A DNA stretch of 19,985 nucleotides, taken from Oscillospiraceae bacterium. Lineage in GTDB: Bacteria; Bacillota_A; Clostridia; Oscillospirales; CAG-272. Of the stretch, positions 6,925 through 14,184 are shown in pieces (the stretch's first letter is position 1; every line of letters starts with the position of its first letter). Position numbers and translations under genes: made by a program. The stretch covers positions 1 to 19,985 of the forward strand of contig SVRU01000050.1 of assembly GCA_015064665.1 (NCBI GenBank). The letters are read 5' to 3'. The notes below the pieces were generated by a model that had not been told where the DNA came from, searched no databases, and saw only the letters and a program-made list of their open reading frames with translations.

Positions 6925-6956
6925 AAGGGCAGTAATCAAAAAAACGATAACTGCCC
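6925..6956 (-). terminator. Rho-independent terminator of the rpiR-to-ispH/rpsA operon
   Basis: GGGCAGTAATC (6927-6937) pairs with GATAACTGCCC (6946-6956), 10 of 11 positions, and in the minus direction is followed by TTTTAT. It begins 16 nt after the IspH-S1 stop codon. Confidence 0.85.
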
Positions 6957-6972
6957 AAAAATAAATTTTAAA

Positions 6973-9033
6973 TTAAATAGAACCTACGATATAGGGAGCC
7001 ATATCAGCTCTCTCCTGTGCAAGTCTTTCAGCTTCAGCAGCTTCCTCAGCCTCGCGAGCGGCTTTTTCTTCAGCAGCCTTTGCAGCAGCTGCTGCCTTTT
7101 CAGCTTCTTCTGTGATAGCACGGATAGAAATAGCAAGCTTTCTGTTTTCATCGTCTATATCGGTAATCTTTACGTCAACAACCTGACCGACGGAAAGAAC
7201 GTCAGCAGGTGAGTTGATTCTCTGCGTAGATATTCTTGAAATGTGGATAAGACCGTCAACATCCTCATAAACCTCTGCGAAAGCACCGAAAGGCATTATG
7301 GAAACTATCTTAGCGGGAACTATATCGCCAACCTTATACTTCTGCGTGAACTGGAACCAGGTATCCATTTCCTGTGTCTTGTATCCAAGAGAAATACGCT
7401 TCTTTTCAACGTCAAGCTCCTTGATGAAAACGTCAATTTCCTGACCAACTGAAAGAACCTGTGAGGGATGCTTAATTCTCTTGAACGAAAGCTCGGTATT
7501 GTGAACCATACCGTCAACGCCGCCAATGTCTACGAATGCACCGTAGGAAGCAAGATTCTTAACCTTACCCATGTAGTGCTTACCAACCTCAAGAGTAGCC
7601 CAAAGCGCTTCTTCGGCAGCCTTCTTTTCAGCAACAAGAATAACCTTGATAGAACCGAGAGCTCTCTTCTTGTTTTCATCGAACTCAAGAAGCTTTACTC
7701 TCTGTTCGGTGCCGACAAGCACAGAGAGGTCGCCGCCCTTCGCAACCCCGGTCTGAGATGCGGGAACGAATACGGTGTTTGCGCCCACGGTAACGATAAC
7801 GCCGCCTTTAATTGCAGACGTAACCTTACCCGTGAGAATCTCGCCGCTTTCATAAGCTTCCTTAAGAACGACCCAGCTATTGTCAGCGTCAACTCTCTTC
7901 TTAGAAAGGCGTGCTATGCCTTCGCTATCCTTAACCTGAATTACGAAGACGTCAATTTCATCGCCAACCTTGAACATAGCAGAAAGGTCTGCCGCGGGAT
8001 CGTCTGTGATCTGTTCTTTGGCAAGAACGCCGGTAACTTTAGTGCCAAGGTCGAGTTTTATCTCATTTTTGCCGATTGTAACAATGGTACCGGTAACTGT
8101 TTCTCCTGTATGTAAAGTTTTGAGTGAGTCTTCAAGCATTGAATTGAAGTCCATTTTGTTTTCCATTCTTTTTATAACCTCCGTTATTATACCGTCAGGT
8201 GTGGAAGCCCCTGCGGTTATTCCAACATAATTAATATTGTCAGGAAAATCAATGATCTTTAACTCGTCTATGGATTCTATCCATAACGTGTTCTGACACT
8301 CGGCACAGCATAAATCATAAAGCTTTGCCGTATTTGAGCTATCTCGTCCTCCGATAACAATCATGGCATCGGATTTTGATGCGATTTCAATTGCTTCATT
8401 CTGTCGATTTTCAGTGACACTACATATTGTATCAAAAAAAATCGGGTTTGTACATAGTTTTCTGAAAATTTTTTTAATTTTTTTAAATTCTTTAAGATTT
8501 TGAGTCGTTTGAGCGCAAAGAACGGGCGTCTTTTCGCCTATATTAATCTTTTCAAGTTCAGAAATGGAAGAAAAAGGATATTTGTCACCGTGTACATAGC
8601 TAAGAATTCCAATAGCTTCAGGGTGATTGGGGTCGCAAAACAACACAAAAGCAGTCGAATCATTTGTGTTTTTGTCTGCAATGTCATGTATCCTTTTAAC
8701 GTACGGACATGTCATATCAAGAATGTGAAAATTTGGATTATTTCGTTCAAGATCTAACAGATAGTCGTTTACGTCTTTTGTTATTCCGTGCGTTCTTATC
8801 ACAAGATAAGATTCACGGCCGGTGCAGTCTTTAACAATTGAATCCACTTCGGATATGTCAACCGATATAACACCTTGAGCCTTAAGAGCATCGTTATAAA
8901 TTCTGTTATGGATTAAACTGCCGAGAGTATATACACGCGCATTTTTCTTCTCTCGAAGAAGAGCCATAACAGCCTTATCCGCGCGTTTAACACCAGGGCA
9001 AAAGCCAGCGTTTTCGGATAGCGTAATATTCAA
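6973..9033 (-). CDS. ispH: Bifunctional IspH (HMBPP reductase) - ribosomal protein S1 fusion
   Basis: The 686-residue protein joins two functions. Residues 1-285 are IspH/LytB, the [4Fe-4S] enzyme that makes IPP and DMAPP from HMBPP in the last MEP-pathway step. Cluster cysteines are C12, C109 and C204; substrate residues H42, H82, H137 and E139 and the GITAGASTPD motif are present. Residues about 308-638 hold four S1 RNA-binding repeats (about 308-380, 395-466, 483-552, 568-638), as in ribosomal protein S1. The tail (640-677) is an Ala/Glu-rich helix. Such fusions are known in Clostridia. The start is a TTG at 9033 that overlaps the TGA stop of the preceding gene (4 nt shared), with GAGGAG 8 nt upstream, so translation is coupled to cmk-plsC. 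It is the last gene of its operon. Gene symbol refers to the N-terminal half; the C-terminal half is rpsA-like. Confidence 0.95.
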   Translation of the reverse strand: MNITLSENAGFCPGVKRADKAVMALLREKKNARVYTLGSLIHNRIYNDALKAQGVISVDISEVDSIVKDCTGRESYLVIRTHGITKDVNDYLLDLERNNPNFHILDMTCPYVKRIHDIADKNTNDSTAFVLFCDPNHPEAIGILSYVHGDKYPFSSISELEKINIGEKTPVLCAQTTQNLKEFKKIKKIFRKLCTNPIFFDTICSVTENRQNEAIEIASKSDAMIVIGGRDSSNTAKLYDLCCAECQNTLWIESIDELKIIDFPDNINYVGITAGASTPDGIITEVIKRMENKMDFNSMLEDSLKTLHTGETVTGTIVTIGKNEIKLDLGTKVTGVLAKEQITDDPAADLSAMFKVGDEIDVFVIQVKDSEGIARLSKKRVDADNSWVVLKEAYESGEILTGKVTSAIKGGVIVTVGANTVFVPASQTGVAKGGDLSVLVGTEQRVKLLEFDENKKRALGSIKVILVAEKKAAEEALWATLEVGKHYMGKVKNLASYGAFVDIGGVDGMVHNTELSFKRIKHPSQVLSVGQEIDVFIKELDVEKKRISLGYKTQEMDTWFQFTQKYKVGDIVPAKIVSIMPFGAFAEVYEDVDGLIHISRISTQRINSPADVLSVGQVVDVKITDIDDENRKLAISIRAITEEAEKAAAAAKAAEEKAAREAEEAAEAERLAQERADMAPYIVGSI

Positions 9034-10328
9034 TCTGCATTCTCCTCATTTTCAGGTTTGGGCAGCTTATCGTATCCGCCAAGTTTAAGCACAGAAGAAA
9101 AAATCAAATCGGTAGCGACCTTATATTCATCCGAACCGCCGTTTATGAATCCAAGCTCAGAATACTTTATTGGTGTTCCGAATATAATTTTTATCTTCCT
9201 TAGCAAAGCATATTTATTGTTTTTCACGGAAATAAACACGGGCAGAACGTCACTTTTAGATTTATAAGCAATTAAAGCCGCACCGTTTTTCGTTTCGGTT
9301 TGCGACGGATCAACTCCGGGATATCTGTGTCCCTGCGGAAAGATAGCAACGTTATGACCGGCGGTTGCAAGTCCGACTGAGGTTCTGATTGCCGCAACGT
9401 CTGTTCCACCGCGGTCAAGCTTAACAGCGCCAAGCTTCTTAATCAGCCAGCCAAGCACGGGAATCCCAAACAACTCTTTTTTTGCCACAAATCTTATCTG
9501 TCTTGGGTAAGCTGCGCCAATCATTATAACGTCCTTGGCAGCAATATGGTTAGAGCAGATAACGTATCCTTGGTCAACAGGTATATTTTCAATTCCTACG
9601 GCCTCTATTCGCTGAAAAAATCTGATAATCGGAGCCAACCAGGAATGAAGCTTCATATAGGTTGTTTTACTGTTTTTTTTTATAATTTTAATTATAGCCT
9701 TGCAGGTATTTTCAAGATCAAGCTTTGAGTTATCAAGAAATATAGCATCTTCAGCGGGAACGCAGGGAGCAATTGCGCGGGTGGAATCATTCTTGTCACG
9801 TTCAACCATCTCAGAATAAACCTGCTCGTAGCTTACATCCTGTCCCTTTGCCAAAAGCTCGTTATACCTTCTCTTCGCGCGCGCCTCAGGAGAAGCCGTA
9901 AGGAATATTTTAACCTCGGCATAGGGAAGAATGACCGTACCAATATCTCGTCCATCCATTATAACGCTATTGTTTCTTGCTATATTTCTTTGAGTATTCA
10001 AAAGATATTCGCGAACCTCTTTAATTGCACTGACGGTTGAAGCCGCCATAGAAATTTCAGGCGTTCTTATAGAGTCGCCGACATCATTACCGTTAAGAAG
10101 AATTATTTGTTTACCGTCAACGAACTTAAGCTCAAGCGTAAGATTCGGAAGCTCGCCTATAACGGCATCGCTATCCTTCGCCGAAATACCTTTATTTAAC
10201 ATATGAAGAGCAATTGTTCTGTATAATGCCCCCGTATCTACGTAAATAATACCGAGCTTTTTTGCAACCTCTTTTGCAACACTTGATTTTCCCGCTCCGC
10301 CGGGACCGTCAATAGCAATTCTAATCAT
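9030..10328 (-). CDS. cmk: Cytidylate kinase - 1-acyl-glycerol-3-phosphate acyltransferase fusion
   Basis: Residues 1-220 are cytidylate kinase, which phosphorylates CMP/dCMP with ATP: P-loop GPGGAGKSS (8-16), YVDTGALYR (29-37), MDGRDIGTV (124-132) and the lid RDKNDSTRA (177-185). A short linker leads to a PlsC-type acyltransferase (about 225-425) that should acylate lysophosphatidate in phospholipid synthesis. It has the NHxxxxD motif (N260, H261, D266), motif II in KKELFGIPVLGWLIKKLG and a motif III variant FPQGHRYPG (330-338) in place of the usual FPEGTR. In many Clostridia cmk and plsC are separate neighbours in front of ispH-rpsA; here they form a single reading frame with no internal start evident. 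It begins 11 nt after the flavoprotein stop with AGAGGTG upstream and overlaps the next gene by 4 nt. A hydrophobic stretch in the PlsC part may bind the membrane surface. Confidence 0.93.
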   Translation of the reverse strand: MIRIAIDGPGGAGKSSVAKEVAKKLGIIYVDTGALYRTIALHMLNKGISAKDSDAVIGELPNLTLELKFVDGKQIILLNGNDVGDSIRTPEISMAASTVSAIKEVREYLLNTQRNIARNNSVIMDGRDIGTVILPYAEVKIFLTASPEARAKRRYNELLAKGQDVSYEQVYSEMVERDKNDSTRAIAPCVPAEDAIFLDNSKLDLENTCKAIIKIIKKNSKTTYMKLHSWLAPIIRFFQRIEAVGIENIPVDQGYVICSNHIAAKDVIMIGAAYPRQIRFVAKKELFGIPVLGWLIKKLGAVKLDRGGTDVAAIRTSVGLATAGHNVAIFPQGHRYPGVDPSQTETKNGAALIAYKSKSDVLPVFISVKNNKYALLRKIKIIFGTPIKYSELGFINGGSDEYKVATDLIFSSVLKLGGYDKLPKPENEENAD

Positions 10329-10339
10329 AAAAGCACCTC

Positions 10340-11584
10340 TTAGAACAAAATATATTCTGCCGCGCTTTTTCCCGCTAAATACCCGGTTGAAAAAGCAATC
10401 TGCAGATTAAATCCTCCGGTATATGCATCAACGTCAATAATTTCACCCGCAAAAAACAAGCCGGAAACGATTTTTGATTGCATATCCTTCGGTGAAATAT
10501 CCGAAACGTCTATTCCCCCCGACGTGATAATAGCCTCGTCAATTGTACGGAATCTAAATAGAGGAATTTCAAAATTTTTAAGCTTATTTAAAATGCGTTT
10601 TCGTTCTTCCTTCGTTATCGAATTAACTTTTTTTCTTGCATCAACTCCGCATATTTCAATAAACGGCTCTATCATTTTAGAAGGAAGAAGAGCAGAAAGA
10701 GAGTTAATAAAATCCTTGTTGCTTTTATCCGAAAAATCCGACAGTAAGCGTTGATCAAGAGTCTTTTCGTCAAGAGCCGGCTTTAAATCTATCGAAAGAA
10801 CGAGCTTTGATATATCGTGGTTTCTTAAATGAGCCGATGCGGAAAGAATAACGGGGCCGGTAACACCGAAATGTGCAAACATCATCTCCCCAAAATCTGT
10901 ATAAAGTATTTTATTATTTTCGTCCTTGATTTTAACAGATATGTTTTTAAGCGAAAGTCCTTGCATACGCGAGCAAAGCGTCGAAGTACTTTCAATTGGA
11001 ATCAGCGATGGAATAAGCTCGGTAACCTTGTGCCCGAGTTTTGATGCGAGTCTGTATCCCGAGCCGTCCGATCCGGTAAGAGGATAGGATTTTCCTCCCG
11101 TTGCGATTATGACCGAATCAAAGACGTATTTTTTATTTGCAGCAGTAACCGAAAAAGCTCCGTCGTCAAGCTTTTTAATTTCCGTGACTTTATTGTATTT
11201 TACATTACAATCGGAAGAGTAGCTTCTCATTGCATCAACAATATCCTTGGCTTTATCGGATTCAGGATATACGCGCTTGCCGCGTTCAACCTTTAGCTTT
11301 ACGCCAAGGGATTCAAAAAAAGCCATTGTGTCAGAGGTTGAAAAGGAATTAAGTGCAGAATATAAAAATCTTGGATTTTTAGTTACGTTTTCAAGAAATT
11401 CCTGAATTTGAGAATCGTTGGTAACGTTGCATCTTCCTTTTCCAGTTATAGCAAGCTTTTTACCAAGTCTGTCGGTGTTTTCAAATATCGTAACGTCAAC
11501 GCCGTATTGTCTCGCAGTGCCTGCAGCCATCATTCCCGCCGCACCGCCGCCTACAACGCAGATTTTCTTAACCAAATTACTCAT
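10340..11584 (-). CDS. HI0933/YhiN-family FAD-dependent oxidoreductase
   Basis: This 414-residue flavoprotein belongs to the HI0933-like (YhiN/BaiN) family. The N-terminal dinucleotide-binding motif is VVGGGAAGMMAAGTA (11-25), followed by the family signature RLGKKLAITGKGRCNVTN. An ATGG motif (VIIATGGKSYPLTGSDGSGY) lies near residue 160, and the C-terminal FAD block is GLFFAGEIIDVDAYTGGFNLQIAFSTGY. Members are widespread and the physiological reaction is generally unknown; BaiN in bile-acid 7-dehydroxylating Clostridia is one assigned case, but this copy lies in a housekeeping operon and I would not transfer that role. The ATG start overlaps the TGA of the upstream rpiR gene by 1 nt (TGATGA-type junction), implying coupled translation, and the next gene follows after 11 nt. 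Cytosolic. Confidence 0.9.
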   Translation of the reverse strand: MSNLVKKICVVGGGAAGMMAAGTARQYGVDVTIFENTDRLGKKLAITGKGRCNVTNDSQIQEFLENVTKNPRFLYSALNSFSTSDTMAFFESLGVKLKVERGKRVYPESDKAKDIVDAMRSYSSDCNVKYNKVTEIKKLDDGAFSVTAANKKYVFDSVIIATGGKSYPLTGSDGSGYRLASKLGHKVTELIPSLIPIESTSTLCSRMQGLSLKNISVKIKDENNKILYTDFGEMMFAHFGVTGPVILSASAHLRNHDISKLVLSIDLKPALDEKTLDQRLLSDFSDKSNKDFINSLSALLPSKMIEPFIEICGVDARKKVNSITKEERKRILNKLKNFEIPLFRFRTIDEAIITSGGIDVSDISPKDMQSKIVSGLFFAGEIIDVDAYTGGFNLQIAFSTGYLAGKSAAEYILF

Positions 11585-12441
11585 CAGCGTTTAGTATACA
11601 CCTCGTATTCGTCCCAAACACGCTCGAGTTTATCAAATCTTTCGATGATTTCCTTTTCGCGTTTTCCGGTTATTTCAACGATAATGGCATTGATTATGCT
11701 GATCGGAGCAACAAAGGAATCCATAAATGACGCCATATCCGACTGAGCAATAAGTAATTCGGTAGCATATTCGGCAAGAGGGGAGGTTTCCGAATCGGTA
11801 AACACAACGACCTTTGCGCCGTTTTGCTTTGCATACTTAACGGCGCTAACCATTTTAGAGGAATAACGCGGAAAGGAAAACGCAATCATTACGTCGTCTT
11901 TACCGATAGAAAACATCTGCTCAAACACCTCGGCTGTTGAGTTTGGCTGCACGAATTTCACGTTATCGAAAATAAGCGAGAGATTATAGTAAAGCACTCT
12001 GGCAAGAGATTCCGTGCTTCTGGCACCCATAACGTATATTTTCTTAGCCGAAAGAATGGAATCAACCGATCTGTAAAAAGATTCTCTGTTAATCCGTTCG
12101 AGAGTATATCTGATTTTGCTGATATCCGATTCCATTACCTTTTCGAGTATATCACCCGTGCCGAGACGCTGTTTTGTAATTTCAATTCTTTGATTCGGAG
12201 TAAGCTTGGTCCGAACGAGATCCTGAACAGCCTTTTGAAATTCCGAATATCCCTCAAATCCGAGCTCGTTTGCAAATCTCACAACGGTCGATTCCGACAC
12301 ACCTACGTGAATTCCGAGCTTTGCAGCAGTCATATACGCCGCCTTATCATAATCGCTTAAAATTACGTTTGCTATTTTTTTCTGGCCCTTTGAAAAGGTT
12401 GCATATGCGTTTTTGATACGCTGAGAAACATCGTAAGCCAT
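11584..12441 (-). CDS. MurR/RpiR-family transcriptional regulator (HTH-SIS)
   Basis: The 285-residue protein starts at the ATG at 12441, with AAGGAG 6 nt upstream; a GTG seven codons earlier overlaps that site and is rejected. Residues 1-77 are the HTH_6 domain (SKGQKKIANVIL, then the recognition helix VSESTVVRFANELGFEGYSEFQ). Residues about 120-250 are a SIS sugar-phosphate-binding domain (KIYVMGARSTESLARVLYYNL, IAFSFPRYSSKMVSAVKYAK, VVVFTDSETSPLA). Family members respond to sugar phosphates or amino-sugar phosphates such as MurNAc-6P. This one is the first gene of an operon with a flavoprotein, Cmk-PlsC and IspH-S1 and no sugar catabolic gene. It may therefore link an amino-sugar or phosphosugar signal to envelope and isoprenoid synthesis, or regulate elsewhere. 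Ligand unknown. Confidence 0.92.
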   Translation of the reverse strand: MAYDVSQRIKNAYATFSKGQKKIANVILSDYDKAAYMTAAKLGIHVGVSESTVVRFANELGFEGYSEFQKAVQDLVRTKLTPNQRIEITKQRLGTGDILEKVMESDISKIRYTLERINRESFYRSVDSILSAKKIYVMGARSTESLARVLYYNLSLIFDNVKFVQPNSTAEVFEQMFSIGKDDVMIAFSFPRYSSKMVSAVKYAKQNGAKVVVFTDSETSPLAEYATELLIAQSDMASFMDSFVAPISIINAIIVEITGKREKEIIERFDKLERVWDEYEVYTKR

Positions 12442-12470
12442 AGCCGTCTCCTTAAAGCACAATTAATTTA

Positions 12471-12499
12471 ATTATAGCACATTACTTAAATTTATACAA
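12471..12499 (-). promoter_or_regulatory. Sigma-A promoter of the rpiR-flavoprotein-cmk/plsC-ispH/rpsA operon
   Basis: On the minus strand TTGTAT (12494-12499), a 17-nt spacer and a perfect TATAAT (12471-12476) lie about 30 nt upstream of the rpiR start. The near-identical decamers TGTGCTATAA and TGTGCTTTAA lie 20 bp apart, one over the -10 and one running into the ribosome binding site; they might be an operator. Confidence 0.75.
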
Positions 12500-12540
12500 T
12501 ACTTTAACGTAAATAAAATATCCAACAAAAAGGAATTCCG

Positions 12541-12575
12541 TCAAAAAGCGGTCTTCCGTAATGGGAAAACCGCTT
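12541..12575 (-). terminator. Rho-independent terminator of gltX
   Basis: AAGCGGTCTTCC (12546-12557) pairs with GGGAAAACCGCTT (12563-12575) with one internal mismatch and a short loop. In the minus direction TTTTTGA follows. It begins about 14 nt after the gltX stop. Confidence 0.85.
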
Positions 12576-12588
12576 AATTTCGCAATGA

Positions 12589-14031
12589 TCAAAGTAACTC
12601 AAGAGCCTTTTTGATTCTTGATATACTTTCGATTTTTCCGATAACCTCCATTATTTCGGTTGCTCCGCCGGGTGTTGCCATAAGTCCGGAAACCGCAATT
12701 CTGATACACCACATCAACGTTCCAGTTTTTATGCCAAGCTTTTCCGCAATAGAAAGAAGACTTGCAAAAAGTGTATCGTTATCAAAGCTTTCGGTTGCTT
12801 CAAGAACGGCAAGAGACTCGTTAAGAACGGTTTTAACGGTATCAAACTCACTGATTTTGTTCTTTTTATTTAAGAACATTTCTTTATCGTATTTCGGCAG
12901 AGTTATAAAGAAAGACATCCTTTCATCCATTTCAGAAAGCTTGGATATTCTCGTTTTGAGAAGAAGGAACATTTTTTCTTTATTTATATTCTTGGGAATT
13001 TCGGTTTTAATGAAAGGAGAAACAAGCTCCTCAAACGTTTTGTCGTCAAGTTTGTGAATATATTCACCGTTAAACCAAAGAAGCTTTTCAAAATCAAAAA
13101 CAGCAGGGGATTTGGATACGCCGTCTATTGTAAACACGGCCTTTAATTCGTCAAGAGTAAAGAATTCCGTTTCGCTGTTTTTGGGGCACCAACCGAGAAG
13201 AGCAATGTAGTTTGTAATTGCTTCGGGAAGATAGCCGTCCTTAACGAGATCCTGGAACGAAACTGCTCCGTGACGCTTGGAAAGCTTTGAGACGCTTCCA
13301 TCCTCGTTTTTACCCATAAGCAGAGGAAGATGTACGTATTTGGGACGTTCCCAACCGTATGCATCGTAGAGAAGAACGTACTTAGGAGTCGAAGTAAGAT
13401 ACTCAGAACCGCGCACAACGTGTGTTACGCCCATAAGATAATCGTCAACGACGTGACAGAAATTATAAGTCGGGAAACCGTCAGCCTTCATAAGAATCTG
13501 ATCCTGAAGCTCCGAGTTGTTCATGGAAATTTCACCAAAAACAGAGTCGGTATATGTCGTAACGCCTTCGAGCGGCATTTTCTGACGGATAACGAAGGGA
13601 ATACCCGCTTTTAGATTTGCCTCAACCTCTTCTTTTGAAAGATTACGGCAATGTCTGTCATATCCGCCCGTAGCGTCCTCTTCGTGAAGCTTTTCAAGTC
13701 TTTCCTTCGAGCAGAAGCAATAGTATGCCGCGCCAAGCTCAACGAGCTTTTTTGCATACTCCATATATATTTCCTTGCGCTCACTCTGAACATAAGGTCC
13801 GTTATCACCGCCAACATCAGGTCCCTCATCGTATTTAAGTCCTGTAATTTCGAGAGTAGACTTGATTACCTCGGTCGCGCCTTCTACGAATCGCTCTCTA
13901 TCCGTATCCTCTATTCTCAAAATAAATTTGCCGTCATCGTGCTTTGCAACAAGGAATGAATAAAGGGCTGTTCTTAAATTTCCGATATGCATATAGCCCG
14001 TGGGGCTGGGGGCGAATCTTGTTACTGTCAT
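12589..14031 (-). CDS. gltX: Glutamyl-tRNA synthetase
   Basis: GltX charges tRNA-Glu with glutamate in the cytosol; in Firmicutes the enzyme commonly also mischarges tRNA-Gln for the amidotransferase route. The 480-residue class I synthetase has the HIGH signature (H15-I-G-N18 in RFAPSPTGYMHIGNLRTALY), the KMSKS signature as KLSKR (249-253) and FILRIEDTDRER (36-47). The zinc-knuckle region has C105, C107 and C128 with Y124, the Cx C ... YxxxC form seen in many bacteria. The anticodon-binding helical domain covers about 330-480 and ends with a normal C-terminus. The ATG has a GAAAGG upstream. It is monocistronic, flanked by its own promoter and terminator, and divergent from the sensor kinase. 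No T-box leader is visible in the short upstream region. Confidence 0.97.
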   Translation of the reverse strand: MTVTRFAPSPTGYMHIGNLRTALYSFLVAKHDDGKFILRIEDTDRERFVEGATEVIKSTLEITGLKYDEGPDVGGDNGPYVQSERKEIYMEYAKKLVELGAAYYCFCSKERLEKLHEEDATGGYDRHCRNLSKEEVEANLKAGIPFVIRQKMPLEGVTTYTDSVFGEISMNNSELQDQILMKADGFPTYNFCHVVDDYLMGVTHVVRGSEYLTSTPKYVLLYDAYGWERPKYVHLPLLMGKNEDGSVSKLSKRHGAVSFQDLVKDGYLPEAITNYIALLGWCPKNSETEFFTLDELKAVFTIDGVSKSPAVFDFEKLLWFNGEYIHKLDDKTFEELVSPFIKTEIPKNINKEKMFLLLKTRISKLSEMDERMSFFITLPKYDKEMFLNKKNKISEFDTVKTVLNESLAVLEATESFDNDTLFASLLSIAEKLGIKTGTLMWCIRIAVSGLMATPGGATEIMEVIGKIESISRIKKALELL

Positions 14032-14069
14032 TTTTTTATACCTTTCAAGTATTTATACTTTTACAATCC

Positions 14070-14098
14070 ATTTTAACACAAAATCATTTTATAGTCAA
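14070..14098 (-). promoter_or_regulatory. Sigma-A promoter of gltX
   Basis: On the minus strand TTGACT (14093-14098), a 17-nt spacer and TAAAAT (14070-14075) lie about 40 nt upstream of the gltX ATG. Confidence 0.8.
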
Positions 14099-14116
14099 TG
14101 TTATTTTAAAAAATAT

Positions 14117-14146
14117 TTGACAAACGGCACCGTGATGATGTAAAAT
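14117..14146 (+). promoter_or_regulatory. Sigma-A promoter of the histidine kinase-dinB pair
   Basis: A perfect TTGACA (14117-14122), an 18-nt spacer and TAAAAT (14141-14146) lie upstream of the kinase gene. It is back to back with the gltX promoter, with only 18 nt between the two -35 boxes. I see no LexA-type box here. Confidence 0.75.
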
Positions 14147-14184
14147 ATATTTGATATATAAAAAGAGAGGTGAAGATATCAAAT

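Noticed and set aside
7468..8115. A 215-codon open frame on the plus strand opposite the S1 repeats
   Set aside because: It is antisense to a certain IspH-S1 coding region, has no recognisable domain and no ribosome site; long shadow frames are common opposite biased coding DNA.
14032..14100. T-box or other tRNA-sensing leader before gltX
   Set aside because: The predicted leader is only about 35-40 nt with no specifier hairpin or terminator.
14099..14184. LexA/SOS box in front of the kinase-dinB operon
   Set aside because: No CGAAC-N4-GTTCG type dyad was found on either strand in this region.
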